Assembly: GCF_029960645.1 (NCBI RefSeq)
Contig: NZ_JASBQY010000004.1
Location: 186,001 to 250,000 of the forward strand
Source of the DNA: Arthrobacter sp. AL12
GTDB lineage: Bacteria > Actinomycetota > Actinomycetes > Actinomycetales > Micrococcaceae
Length of the DNA: 64,000 nt
Direction of reading: 5' to 3'
Part shown: positions 23,276 to 32,555 of the stretch, in pieces
Position numbering within the stretch: position 1 is the stretch's first letter
Layout of the letters: every line of letters begins with the position of its first letter
Translations under genes and position numbers: made by a program
Notes under the pieces: model-generated
Seen by the model: the letters and a program-made list of their open reading frames with translations, nothing else
The model's database searches: none
What the model was told of the DNA's origin: nothing

Positions 23276-26200
23276 TCAGACCTGGGCGCCGAGGCGCTGG
23301 CTGATGACTGTGGAAACGCCGTCACCGCGCATGGTGACGCCGTACAGCGCGTCGGCGACTTCCATGGTGCGTTTCTGGTGCGTGATGATGATGAGCTGGC
23401 TGGATTCGCGCAACTCCTCGAAGATGGTGATGAGCCGGCCAAGGTTGGTGTCGTCCAGTGCTGCTTCCACCTCGTCCATCACATAGAACGGTGAGGGCCG
23501 GGCCTTGAAGATGGCGACGAGCAGGGCCACCGCGGTCAGCGACCGCTCTCCGCCCGAGAGCAGCGAGAGCCGCTTGATCTTCTTGCCGGCCGGGCGCGCC
23601 TCGACCTCGATGCCGGTGGTGAGCATGTCCGTGGGGTCGGTGAGGACCAGCCGTCCCTCGCCGCCGGGGAACAGCCGCGCGAAGATCCGGACGAACTGCG
23701 CCGAGGTGTCCTCGAACGCCTCGGCGAAGACCCTTTGGACGCGTTCATCGACTTCCTTGATGATGTCCAGCAGGTCCTTGCGGCTGGATTTGAGGTCTTC
23801 GAGCTGGGTGCTGAGGAACTGGTGGCGTTCCTCAAGGGCCGCGAATTCCTCCAGCGCCAGGGGGTTGACCCGGCCCAGGGCCGACAGGTCCCGCTCGGCC
23901 CGCTTGAGCCGTTTCTCCTGCTCCTCGCGGACGAAGGGTTTGCCGGGCACGATCCCGCGGCCGTCCTCATCCACCGGGGCCCGCAGGGCAGCCCATTTGT
24001 CCGCCGATTCCGCGGCGGGCACGGGAACCGGCCGGTCCGGTCCGAAATCTGCGACCAGCTGGTCCGCGGTCAGTCCCAGCTCCTCGACGCCCCTGAGCTC
24101 CAGGGCTTCGATCCGGAGGCGCTGCTGGGCGCGGGCCAGTTCGTCCCGGTGGACGGAGTCGGTCAGTTCGGCAAGTTCACGGGCGAGGGCATCGTTGCTG
24201 CTGCGCAGGGCGGCCAGCTCGCGGTCCATCTGTTCCTTGCGTTCCTCGGCGCCGTCCCGCTCCTGCCGGGCGAGTTCCACGGACACGTCGAGGAAGCCGA
24301 CCACCTGGGCGACGGCGGCGGAGACGGCCGCGGCGCGTTTGGCCTGGAGCCTGCGGCGGCGGGCCCGTTCGGCCGCCTCCTCGCGGGCGCGCCGCTCCGA
24401 AGCGGCGGCCCGTTCCAGCGACGACGCCCGGTTGCGGGTGGCCGAGAGCTGTTCCTCGGCGCTGCGCAGGCCGAGCCGGGCCTCCATTTCGGCGCTGCGG
24501 GCCTGGGACGCGGCCAGCGCGAGGGCGTCCCGGTGTTCCGGGGAGGGTTCCTCCTCCGCCGGCGCTTCCTGTACAGCGGCGAGCCGCTCCGCCACAGCCT
24601 CCAGCGCAACCTGTTCGAGGACGATGTTGGCCTCGGCCTTGGCCAGGGAGGCGGCGAGCCGCTCGCTTTCGCCGACGGCGGAGCGCAGCACGGAGTTCAG
24701 GTGCCCCAGGCGTTCGGCGACGGCCGCCAGCCGGGCATCCGAATCGTGGAGTTTCTCCAGGGCAGCATCGGCACGGTCCTGAGCCGCGGCGCGCCGGGCC
24801 CGGGCGGCGGCGAGAGCGAAACGCTGCCGTTCCAGCCCGGCGGTCACCGCGGCCAGCCGGGCTGAAGCGTCGTCTACGGCAGCCTGCACTTCGATCAGCG
24901 AGGGTGCCTTCGCGGAGCCGCCACTGACGGTCAGCGCGGTCAGGACGTCGCCGGCCCGGGTCACGGCGGTCAGTTCAGGGCGCGCCGCCACCAGATCGGC
25001 CGCAGCATTGAGGTCCTCGACGACGGCGATGCCCGCCAGCAGCCCGGACAGCGGCAGCCGGGCAGCGGTGTCCCCGGTACCGCATGCCGTGACGAGCTGC
25101 GAGGCCCACCGGGCGCCAGCGGGGAGTTCCCCGCCGGCAGCGGGCCGGGCGCCGGCTTCGGTGGCATCGGCGGCGGCGAACAGCAGGGCGGCCCGGCCGG
25201 CGTCGTCGTCCTTCAGCCGCTGCACGGCGGTGGCCGCGGACTCACTGTCCTGCACCACGATGGCGTCGGCGGACGCGCCCAGGGCCGCCGCAAGGGCGGC
25301 TTCGAAGCCGGATTCCACCTTGATCATGGAGGCGAAGGCGCCGAGCACCCCGGGTATTCCTGCGCCGAGGACGTGGTCCGAGCCGTCCTTGCGGTTGAGC
25401 CCGAGCTGGAGGGCGTCGCGGCGGGCCAGGAGGGCGCCGCGTTCCCGTTCGCCGTCGCGTTCTGCCGCCGTGAGCGCGTCGATCTCGGCGACGATGGCGT
25501 CGAGGGCGGCGCTGGCGTCCTCGTAGTCGGCGTCCAGGGTCTCCTCGCCGTCCTCAACGCCGGCAACCTGGGATTCGAGGGCAGTGAACTCGCTGAGCGC
25601 GTGCCGGCGGCGTTCCTCCCCGGCCTTGAGGGATTCCCGGAGCCGGCCGAGTTCCGCCTGGGCGGATTCGACCCGGGAGCGTGCGGCACCCACCTGTCCG
25701 GCCAGTCTGGCCAGGCCTTCGCGGCGGTCCGCGGCGGCGCGGAGCAGTGTCGCGAGCCGCTTGTCCTCTGCGGCGGCGGCGTTTTCGGCGTCCTGTTTGG
25801 CGGCGGTGGCGGCGTCCAGGGCGCCGCGGCGGTCCGCGATCTGGCATTCCAGCCCGGCTTGTTCCTCCCGGACGCGGGCTGCCTGCCGGTCCAGCTGCTC
25901 GGGGTCGCGGCCGGAATCGGGCACGTTGTCGGAGGCGCCGAGCAGCCGGCGGCGTTCCTCGGCCAGCGAACCCAGCGCGCGCAGCCGGTCCCGTCCGGCG
26001 GAGACCTGGTACCAGGTGTCGCGGGCGGCGTTGAGCCTGGGCGTGGCTTCGGCGGCGAGTTGCTCGAGTTGGGCCTGCCGCTGCCTGCCGAGTTCGAGTT
26101 CCTGCCCGGCGGCGCCGCGGCGGGCCTTGAGCGCACTCTCGTCCGCAACATCCTGCGCCAGGGCCCCCTGGAGCTGGACCAGGTCGTCCGCGAGGAGTCG

Positions 26201-26881
26201 GGAACGCGCGTCACGGACCTCAAACTGGACGGTCTGGGCCCGGCGTGCAACTTCGGCCTGTTTGCCGAGCGGGGTGAGCTGCCGGCGGATTTCACCGGTG
26301 AGGTCGCTGAGCCGGGCGAGGTTGGCCTGCATGGCCTCGAGTTTGCGGACCGTCTTTTCCTTGCGGCGGCGGTGCTTAAGGATGCCGGCCGCTTCCTCGA
26401 TGAAGCCACGCCGGTCCTCCGGTGTGGCGTGGAGGACCTTGTCCAGCTGCCCCTGCCCAACGATCACGTGCATTTCGCGGCCCAGCCCGGAATCGGAGAG
26501 GAGTTCCTGGATGTCCAGGAGCCGGCAGCCGGCGCCGTTGATGGCGTACTCCGAGCCGCCGGCGCGGAACAGCGTCCGGGAAATAGTGACCTCGCTGTAC
26601 TCGATCGGCAGGGCACCGTCGCTGTTGTCAATGGTGAGGGAGACGTGGGCGCGGCCCAGCGGCGGGCGCCCGGACGTGCCCGCGAAAATCACGTCCTCCA
26701 TCTTGCCGCCGCGCAGGGTCTTGGCGCCCTGTTCGCCCATCACCCAGGCCAGGGCGTCCACGACGTTGGACTTGCCCGAACCGTTGGGGCCGACCACGGC
26801 GGTGACGCCTGGTTCGAATTCGAAAGTCGTCGCCGAAGCGAAAGACTTGAATCCCCGGACGGTCAGGCTCTTGAGGTGCAA
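23276..26881 (-). CDS. smc: Chromosome segregation ATPase SMC
   Basis: Forms the condensin-like SMC-ScpAB complex that organises and segregates the chromosome. The 1201-residue protein has the head with Walker A GPNGSGKSNVVDALAWVM (about residue 32), long coiled coils rich in Arg, Ala, Glu and Leu, the hinge (about 505-665; GAGIPGVLGAFASMI), and the C-terminal head with LLSGGERSLTAVALL and YVMDEVEAALDDTNLG. TTG at 26881 is chosen because it gives the universal SMC start (M)HLKSLTVRGFKSFA; the open frame goes on to 26977. Divergent from oleA. Confidence 0.97.
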   Translation of the reverse strand: MHLKSLTVRGFKSFASATTFEFEPGVTAVVGPNGSGKSNVVDALAWVMGEQGAKTLRGGKMEDVIFAGTSGRPPLGRAHVSLTIDNSDGALPIEYSEVTISRTLFRAGGSEYAINGAGCRLLDIQELLSDSGLGREMHVIVGQGQLDKVLHATPEDRRGFIEEAAGILKHRRRKEKTVRKLEAMQANLARLSDLTGEIRRQLTPLGKQAEVARRAQTVQFEVRDARSRLLADDLVQLQGALAQDVADESALKARRGAAGQELELGRQRQAQLEQLAAEATPRLNAARDTWYQVSAGRDRLRALGSLAEERRRLLGASDNVPDSGRDPEQLDRQAARVREEQAGLECQIADRRGALDAATAAKQDAENAAAAEDKRLATLLRAAADRREGLARLAGQVGAARSRVESAQAELGRLRESLKAGEERRRHALSEFTALESQVAGVEDGEETLDADYEDASAALDAIVAEIDALTAAERDGERERGALLARRDALQLGLNRKDGSDHVLGAGIPGVLGAFASMIKVESGFEAALAAALGASADAIVVQDSESAATAVQRLKDDDAGRAALLFAAADATEAGARPAAGGELPAGARWASQLVTACGTGDTAARLPLSGLLAGIAVVEDLNAAADLVAARPELTAVTRAGDVLTALTVSGGSAKAPSLIEVQAAVDDASARLAAVTAGLERQRFALAAARARRAAAQDRADAALEKLHDSDARLAAVAERLGHLNSVLRSAVGESERLAASLAKAEANIVLEQVALEAVAERLAAVQEAPAEEEPSPEHRDALALAASQARSAEMEARLGLRSAEEQLSATRNRASSLERAAASERRAREEAAERARRRRLQAKRAAAVSAAVAQVVGFLDVSVELARQERDGAEERKEQMDRELAALRSSNDALARELAELTDSVHRDELARAQQRLRIEALELRGVEELGLTADQLVADFGPDRPVPVPAAESADKWAALRAPVDEDGRGIVPGKPFVREEQEKRLKRAERDLSALGRVNPLALEEFAALEERHQFLSTQLEDLKSSRKDLLDIIKEVDERVQRVFAEAFEDTSAQFVRIFARLFPGGEGRLVLTDPTDMLTTGIEVEARPAGKKIKRLSLLSGGERSLTAVALLVAIFKARPSPFYVMDEVEAALDDTNLGRLITIFEELRESSQLIIITHQKRTMEVADALYGVTMRGDGVSTVISQRLGAQV

Positions 26882-26972
26882 GGTGGTTCGGATCTCCTGC
26901 TCGGCGGACTGGGCACGCGGTGGGGCGAAAGCGTAATTTGGGCGGACGCGGATGTTCCGGGACGGACACGGA

Positions 26973-27002
26973 TACATACAATCTACTGCGGGGCGGGAAC
27001 AA
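26973..27002 (-). promoter_or_regulatory. Probable smc promoter
   Basis: On the minus strand TTGTTC (26997-27002) and TATGTA (26973-26978) are 18 bases apart and would start transcription about 85 bases upstream of the smc TTG. Assignment is by consensus only. Confidence 0.4.
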
Positions 27003-27155
27003 TTCCGCGCAGAACCGGCGCGGGACCCTCGGGTGCGGCAGCCGGATCTGCAGGAACCGATCCGCGCCGGGCATAGTTAAGCCCTTGGGCTTGGGCTTGG
27101 GCTTGAAGGGGCGGGTAACCGCCGGGCGTAGGACAGATACGAACAGAGGCCTGAT

Positions 27156-28178
27156 GTGACAGGGAATGCAACATTCCGGCACCGCAACACCGCGTTGCTT
27201 TCAGTGAGCAGCGTCGAAGCTCCGAGGATCGTCAGTTCCACGGACTTCGACCGCAGGCTGGAGGTGACGCTGCGGCGGCTGCAGTTCCCCCCGAAGCTGC
27301 TGGAACGGGTCACCGGCGTCACACACCGGCGCTGGTGGGCCCCCGGGACGACGTTCGACGACGCCGCCGTCGAGGCGGGCGCCAAGGCCCTGGCCGAGTC
27401 GGGCATCGAGGCGTCCGAGGTGGGCCTGCTGATCAACACCTCCGTCACGCGGCGCAATCTGGAACCTTCCGTCGCGGTGAAGATCCATCACGGGCTCGGC
27501 CTGCCCTCGTCGGCCATAAACTTCGACCTGGCCAACGCCTGCCTCGGCTTCGTCAACGGCATGACCCTGGCGGCCAACATGATCGACTCCGGCCATATCA
27601 AGTACGCGGTGATCGTCAACGGCGAGGACGCCCAGGCCACGCAGGAGGCCACGCTGGCCCGGCTGCAGCGGCCCGAGACGTCCCGCGAGGACTTCAACCG
27701 CGAGTTCGCCACCCTGACCCTCGGCTCCGGCGCCGCCGCTGCCGTGCTGGGACCGGCGGACCAGCACCCGGGGGCGCACCGGATCCTCGGCGGCGTGATG
27801 CGCGCCGGCACCGAGCACCACGAACTGTGTGTGGGCGGCATCGACGGCATGGCCACGGACACCAAGGGACTGCTGGAAGGCGGCCTGCAGCTGGTGGTCG
27901 ACGCCTGGCATGAGGCGCAGCCGGAGTGGGACTGGGCCTCGATGGACCGTTATGTCACACACCAGGTGAGTACTGCCTATACCCAGGCGATCATCGACGC
28001 CGTCGACCTGGACCCGGACAAGGTGCCGATCACGTTCCCGCACTGGGGCAATGTGGGCCCGGCTTCCCTGCCGATGACCCTCGCGGCCGAAGCGCAGAGC
28101 CTCGGAGCCGGCGACCGGGTGCTGTGCATGGGCGTCGGATCCGGCCTCAACACCGCGATGGTGGAAATCGTTTGGTAG
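27156..28178 (+). CDS. oleA: OleA, thiolase-like acyl-CoA head-to-head condensing enzyme
   Basis: Joins two fatty acyl-CoA molecules to a 2-alkyl-3-keto acid, the first step of long-chain olefin synthesis. The 340-residue protein is of the KAS III/OleA type: the catalytic Cys is in NFDLANACLGFVNGM (about residue 129), His in YVTHQVSTAY and Asn in PHWGNVGPASLP; GSGAAAAVLG forms the mid-sequence turn. GTG start with AGAGG upstream. The OleBC frame begins inside its last codons. Olefin production by this route is established for Arthrobacter and Micrococcus. Confidence 0.93.
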   Translation: MTGNATFRHRNTALLSVSSVEAPRIVSSTDFDRRLEVTLRRLQFPPKLLERVTGVTHRRWWAPGTTFDDAAVEAGAKALAESGIEASEVGLLINTSVTRRNLEPSVAVKIHHGLGLPSSAINFDLANACLGFVNGMTLAANMIDSGHIKYAVIVNGEDAQATQEATLARLQRPETSREDFNREFATLTLGSGAAAAVLGPADQHPGAHRILGGVMRAGTEHHELCVGGIDGMATDTKGLLEGGLQLVVDAWHEAQPEWDWASMDRYVTHQVSTAYTQAIIDAVDLDPDKVPITFPHWGNVGPASLPMTLAAEAQSLGAGDRVLCMGVGSGLNTAMVEIVW

Positions 28179-30883
28179 CCGCCGGCTGGCCCGGCGTGGA
28201 CGCCGAGTGGTCCCGTGAAATCGATGTGGTGTCCACCTCCGCCGTGGACGGGACCGGCGCCGTGCGCCGCTGGCATCTGCTCGACAACGGCGCCCAGCTC
28301 ACCCGCCGGGGCCTGACGCCGGCCGGGACGCTGCTGTGCGTGCACGGCAACCCGACCTGGTCCTACCTGTGGCGGACCCTGCTGGCCGCCGGGTCCGACC
28401 CGGCCCGGCCCTGGCGCGTGGTGGCGGTCGACCAGCTGGACATGGGCTTCTCCGAACGCACCGGCACGTTCCGGCGCCTGGCGGACCGGATCAACGACCT
28501 GGGCGACCTTACCGCCGCGCTCGGGCTGGACGGCCCGGTCGTCACCGTCGGCCACGACTGGGGCGGGGTGATCAGCCTCGGCTGGGCGCTGGCGCATCCG
28601 GAGCAACTCGCCGGAGTGGTGCTGACCAACACCGCCGTCCACCAGCCCGCCGGCTCCCGGATCCCGCCCGCGCTGCGGCTTGCCCTGCACCCCGCGGTGC
28701 ACCGGTGGGGAACGACGACGTCGGACGCCTTCCTGCGGGTGACGCACTCCCTCGCCCGTCCGCCGCTGCCCGCGGACGTCCGCGGCGCCTACATGGCCCC
28801 CTACCGCGGCGGCGCCGGCCGCCGCGCCGGCGTGGGGAACTTCGTCGCGGACATTCCCGCCGGCCCATCCCATCCCAGCTTTCCCGCCCTCACCGGCGTC
28901 GCCGAGGGGCTGCGCACGCTGCACGTTCCCGCCCTGATGCTCTGGGGACCGCAGGACCCGATCTTTTCCGACCGGTACCTCAAGGACCTGCTCAGCCGGC
29001 TGCCGTCCGCGACGGTGCACCGCTTCGAGGGCGCCGGACACCTGGTCGCGGAGGACCGCGACATCGCCGCTCCCGTGTTCGAGTGGCTGGCCGGGCACGG
29101 CCCGCAGAGCGGACCGGCCGGCACCGACGCTGACGCCCGCGCCGGTACCCGGACCGGTCCCCCGGCCAACCCGCCCGCCGCGGGAGCGCCGGAACCGGCG
29201 CAGACGCCGCCGCTGTGGGCGCCGCTCACCGCGCTGGCGGCCGGACCCGGCTGCGGGGACACCGCCGTGGCGGAAATGGCCGCGGACGGCAGCGTCGCCC
29301 GCTCCCTCAGCTGGCTTGAGCTGGAGTCCAGTGTCGCCGCCCTCGCGGCGGGACTGCAGGACGCCGGTGTCCGTCAGGGCAGCCGGGTGAGCCTGATGGT
29401 CCCGCCCGGCGTGGACCTGACCGTGGTGCTGTACGCCTGCCTGCGGCTCGGCGCGGTGGTGGTCGTGGCCGACGCCGGCCTGGGCACCCGGGGACTGAGC
29501 CGCGCCGTCCGGGGCGCCACCCCGGATTTCCTGATCGGCGTCGACAGGGCCCTCGCCGCCGCAGCGGTGCTCGGCTGGCCCGGCCGGCGGATCAGTGGGC
29601 AGGACCTGCCGGCCGCCCTGCGCCGGCTGCTCACCGTCGAAACGTCCCTGTCGGGCCTCACCCGGCGGGGCAGGCTCTCCGCCGGTCCGACGCCGCCTCC
29701 GGAGGCCCCCGACCCGGACGCCCCCGCCGCGGTGCTCTTCACCTCCGGATCCACCGGCCCCGCCAAGGGCGTGCTCTACACCCACCGGCGGCTGGCGGCG
29801 ATGCGGGACACCGTGGCCGCGACGCTCGGAATCCGCCCGGGCGCACGCCTGGTGGCGGGATTTGCGCCCTTCGCCCTGCTGGGACCGGCGCTGGGCGCCG
29901 TCTCGGTGACGCCCGCCATGGACGTGACGGCGCCCCGCACCCTGACAGCCCGCGCACTGGCGGACGCGGCCGCGGCCATCGACGCGACCGTGGTCTTCGC
30001 CTCCCCCGCGGCGCTGCGCAACGTCCTCGCGACCCGGGCCGGCCTGGACCGCGCCGGGCACGAGGCCCTGGGCCGCGTGAAGCTGCTGCTCTCCGCCGGC
30101 GCGCCGGTCCCCGCGTCCCTCCTGGCCGACGTGCAGCGGCTGCTGCCCCTGGCCGCGCTGCACACCCCGTACGGGATGACCGAGGCGCTGCCCGTCACCG
30201 ACATCAGCCTAGAGCAGATCCGCGCCGCCGCGGCCGACGCCGCCGGGACCATGCCGGGCGCCGGCAACGGCGTGTGCGTGGGCCGGCCGGTGCACGGCGC
30301 CCGGGTGGCCGTCATCCCGCTGGCCGCGGACGGCACCGCCCCCGGGAACGACCCCGTCACCGCCGCGGGAGTCACCGGCGAGATCCTCGTCAGCGCCCCG
30401 CACGTGAAGGAAACCTACGACCGGCTGTGGCTGACCCAGCGCGAAAGCGCCCGCACCGCCGGCTGGCACCGCACCGGCGACGTCGGGCACTTCGACGCCG
30501 CCGGCCGGCTTTGGGTGGAAGGACGCCTCGGGCACGTCGTCACGGCTCCGGGGGGCGTGGTCACGCCCGTGGGCGCCGAGCAGGCCATTGAACGCATCGA
30601 CGACGTCGGGCTGGCCGCGGTCGTCGGGGTCGGACCGTCCGGGACGCAGGCCGTCGTCGCGGTCGTCGAGACTGTTCCGCCCGCCCGCCGGGCCGGGCCG
30701 GCCGCGCCGCAGCTCGCCCGCCGGGTCCGCGAGGCGGCCCGGCAGGCGGGCGCCGGCGTCTCCGCCGTGCTCGTCGTCCCCGCCCAGCCGACCGACATCC
30801 GCCACAACGCCAAAATCGACCGGACGCGCCTGTCCCGGTGGGCGGCGGCGGTGCTGGCCGGCGGCCGGGCGGGCACGCCGTGA
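28172..30883 (+). CDS. oleBC: OleBC fusion: beta-lactone decarboxylase and beta-lactone synthetase
   Basis: Residues 1 to about 310 are OleB, a haloalkane-dehalogenase-like alpha/beta hydrolase (HGNPTWSYLWRTLL oxyanion part, GHDWGGVISLG with nucleophile Asp, LMLWGPQDPIF, GAGHLVAED with His) that decarboxylates the cis-beta-lactone to an alkene. After a Pro/Ala-rich linker (about 310-350) follows OleC, an AMP-ligase-like beta-lactone synthetase: LFTSGSTGPAKGVLYTH, YGMTEALPVTD, RTGDVGHFDAAGRL and the C-terminal HNAKIDRTRL. OleBC fusions are the actinobacterial form. TTG at 28172 is preceded by GGTGGA and overlaps the oleA stop; GTG at 28196 is the alternative. Confidence 0.92.
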   Translation: MVAAGWPGVDAEWSREIDVVSTSAVDGTGAVRRWHLLDNGAQLTRRGLTPAGTLLCVHGNPTWSYLWRTLLAAGSDPARPWRVVAVDQLDMGFSERTGTFRRLADRINDLGDLTAALGLDGPVVTVGHDWGGVISLGWALAHPEQLAGVVLTNTAVHQPAGSRIPPALRLALHPAVHRWGTTTSDAFLRVTHSLARPPLPADVRGAYMAPYRGGAGRRAGVGNFVADIPAGPSHPSFPALTGVAEGLRTLHVPALMLWGPQDPIFSDRYLKDLLSRLPSATVHRFEGAGHLVAEDRDIAAPVFEWLAGHGPQSGPAGTDADARAGTRTGPPANPPAAGAPEPAQTPPLWAPLTALAAGPGCGDTAVAEMAADGSVARSLSWLELESSVAALAAGLQDAGVRQGSRVSLMVPPGVDLTVVLYACLRLGAVVVVADAGLGTRGLSRAVRGATPDFLIGVDRALAAAAVLGWPGRRISGQDLPAALRRLLTVETSLSGLTRRGRLSAGPTPPPEAPDPDAPAAVLFTSGSTGPAKGVLYTHRRLAAMRDTVAATLGIRPGARLVAGFAPFALLGPALGAVSVTPAMDVTAPRTLTARALADAAAAIDATVVFASPAALRNVLATRAGLDRAGHEALGRVKLLLSAGAPVPASLLADVQRLLPLAALHTPYGMTEALPVTDISLEQIRAAAADAAGTMPGAGNGVCVGRPVHGARVAVIPLAADGTAPGNDPVTAAGVTGEILVSAPHVKETYDRLWLTQRESARTAGWHRTGDVGHFDAAGRLWVEGRLGHVVTAPGGVVTPVGAEQAIERIDDVGLAAVVGVGPSGTQAVVAVVETVPPARRAGPAAPQLARRVREAARQAGAGVSAVLVVPAQPTDIRHNAKIDRTRLSRWAAAVLAGGRAGTP

Positions 30884-31611
30884 GGGTCCTGGTCACCGGT
30901 GCCAGCGGCCTGCTGGGCGGGGAAGTGGCCCGGCAGCTGGTGCGCCAGGGCCATACCGTCACCACTTTCCAGCGCCGGCCCGCCGGCGTCGACGGCGCCG
31001 AGGACGTCACCGGGTCCATCACCGACGACGGCGCGGTCCGCCGCGCCGTCGCCGGCGCCGAGGGCATCATCCACCTGGCGGCGAAGGTCTCCTTCACCGG
31101 CCGGGCCGCGGACTTCGACGCGGTGAACGTGGACGGCACCCGCCGGCTGCCGCTGCTGGACGCCGGCGCGGCGCTGATCGACACCACCTATGTCGACAAC
31201 GCCGCTGCCGCGATTGTCGCCGGGCTGCACCGCATGGGGCACATCGCCGGGCGGGCGCTGGTGGTCAGCAACGGCGAACCCCGCCCGGTCGGGGAACTGC
31301 TGGCGGGGATCTGCGCTGCCGCCGGCGTCCGGGCGCCGTCGTGGGCGGTGCCGGGCAGGCTCGCACGGGCGGCAGGATCCGTGGTGGAGCAGGTCTGGAC
31401 GCGGACCGGCCGGTCCGGGGAGCCACCCATGACCCGGTTCCTCGCCGAGCAGCTGTCCACCGCGCACTGGTTCGACCAGCGCGAGACCCGCGCTCTCCTG
31501 GACTGGACACCCGCCGTATCACTGGACGACGGCCTGGCGAGGCTGGCCCTGCACTACGGGTCCTACCAGCGTCCGTTCCGCGGCCGGGGCTGGCAGACCG
31601 GGCACGAGTAG
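30880..31611 (+). CDS. oleD: OleD-type NADPH reductase with internal deletion
   Basis: OleD reduces the OleA keto acid to the 2-alkyl-3-hydroxy acid. This 243-residue protein has an extended-SDR start ([20 protein letters not shown]) and [12 protein letters not shown], and an OleD-like C-terminal half ([34 protein letters not shown]). Between NVDGTR (residue 88) and RLPLLDAGA the stretch that should hold the Ser and Tyr-x-x-x-Lys catalytic residues is missing, about 90-110 residues, in frame; family members are about 330 residues or longer. No Y-x-x-x-K occurs elsewhere in it. GTG start overlaps the oleBC stop (GTGA). Its 3' end overlaps mutM antisense by 49 bases. It is probably inactive. 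Confidence 0.85.
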   Translation: MRVLVTGASGLLGGEVARQLVRQGHTVTTFQRRPAGVDGAEDVTGSITDDGAVRRAVAGAEGIIHLAAKVSFTGRAADFDAVNVDGTRRLPLLDAGAALIDTTYVDNAAAAIVAGLHRMGHIAGRALVVSNGEPRPVGELLAGICAAAGVRAPSWAVPGRLARAAGSVVEQVWTRTGRSGEPPMTRFLAEQLSTAHWFDQRETRALLDWTPAVSLDDGLARLALHYGSYQRPFRGRGWQTGHE

Positions 31612-32546
31612 GACGAACGGTTCATGAACTGCTCGCGCCGCATCACGCTGGCCAGGCCGGCAGCGGCGCAGCGTTTGCATTCCTTGCCCTCGCGGCCGTA
31701 GGCGTTAAGCGAGCGGTCGAAGTAGCCGGAGGCGCCGTTGACGTTGACATAGAGCGAGTCGAAGCTGGTGCCGCCGGCCGCCAGGGCCTCGGTCATGACC
31801 TCGCGGGCGGCGTCGAGGACACGTCCGGCCTCCGCCCGCCGGAGCGTGTCGGTGGGCCGGGCGAAGTGCAGCCGCGCCTTCCAGAGGGCCTCGTCGGCGT
31901 AGATGTTGCCGATTCCCGAGACCAGGCCCTGGTCCAGCAGCGCGCGTTTGAGGCCGGTCTTGCGGGCCCGCAGACGCCGGTAGAACTCCTCGAAGGAAAA
32001 GTACGGGTCCAGCGGGTCGCGGGCGATGTGCGCGGCCTCCTCGGCGATCAGCGGCAGCGGCGTTTCCGCGAGTCCGCCGGGACCGCCGTCGGCCGTGGGG
32101 ATCAGGGACGTGAGGAAGAGCCCGCCGAAAATCCGCTGGTCCACGAACCGGAGCTGTTCCGGCATGCCGTCAGCGGCGCTGAGCTGCAACCGCACCTTCA
32201 AATGCTTCTCGTCCGCAACGGAGGAGTCCTGCATCAGCAGTTGCCCGGACATGCCCAGGTGCGCCATCAGGGCCACGGCTGGGACAGGAGTTCCGGCGGC
32301 GGGCCCGCTGGGGCCGCCGCCGGGACCAGCGGCGGGCGTGTCCGCCAGCGGCAGCCAGAGGAACTTTCCCCGGCGGACCACGTCCAGGACGCGGGCGCCC
32401 TCGAGGTTGCCGGCGAAGTCCTCCGGGCCGAGCGCGTGCCGGCGGACGGAGCGCGGATCCACCACCTCAACGCCGGTGATGGTCCGGCCCCGGACCCAGC
32501 TAACCAGGCCGCGGCGGACCACTTCGACCTCGGGCAGTTCAGGCAC
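31563..32546 (-). CDS. mutM: Formamidopyrimidine-DNA glycosylase (Fpg/MutM)
   Basis: Excises 8-oxoguanine and formamidopyrimidines and cuts the strand by beta/delta elimination. The 327-residue protein has the N-terminal [13 protein letters not shown] with catalytic Pro2 and Glu3, [12 protein letters not shown] with the conserved Lys, the H2TH region ([13 protein letters not shown]) and the C-terminal zinc finger ([10 protein letters not shown]...CPVC). A Gly/Pro/Ala-rich insert lies near residues 70-88. Nine bases separate it from the rnc stop. Confidence 0.97.
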   Translation of the reverse strand: MPELPEVEVVRRGLVSWVRGRTITGVEVVDPRSVRRHALGPEDFAGNLEGARVLDVVRRGKFLWLPLADTPAAGPGGGPSGPAAGTPVPAVALMAHLGMSGQLLMQDSSVADEKHLKVRLQLSAADGMPEQLRFVDQRIFGGLFLTSLIPTADGGPGGLAETPLPLIAEEAAHIARDPLDPYFSFEEFYRRLRARKTGLKRALLDQGLVSGIGNIYADEALWKARLHFARPTDTLRRAEAGRVLDAAREVMTEALAAGGTSFDSLYVNVNGASGYFDRSLNAYGREGKECKRCAAAGLASVMRREQFMNRSSYSCPVCQPRPRNGRW

Positions 32547-32555
32547 GGTACGTGC

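Noticed and set aside
23276-26977. Extended SMC start at 26977
   Set aside because: The 32 extra residues do not match SMC proteins; the TTG at 26881 gives the conserved N-terminus.
27977-30163. 728-codon minus-strand ORF over oleBC
   Set aside because: Shadow of the fusion gene; Arg/Gly/Gln/His-rich low-complexity translation.
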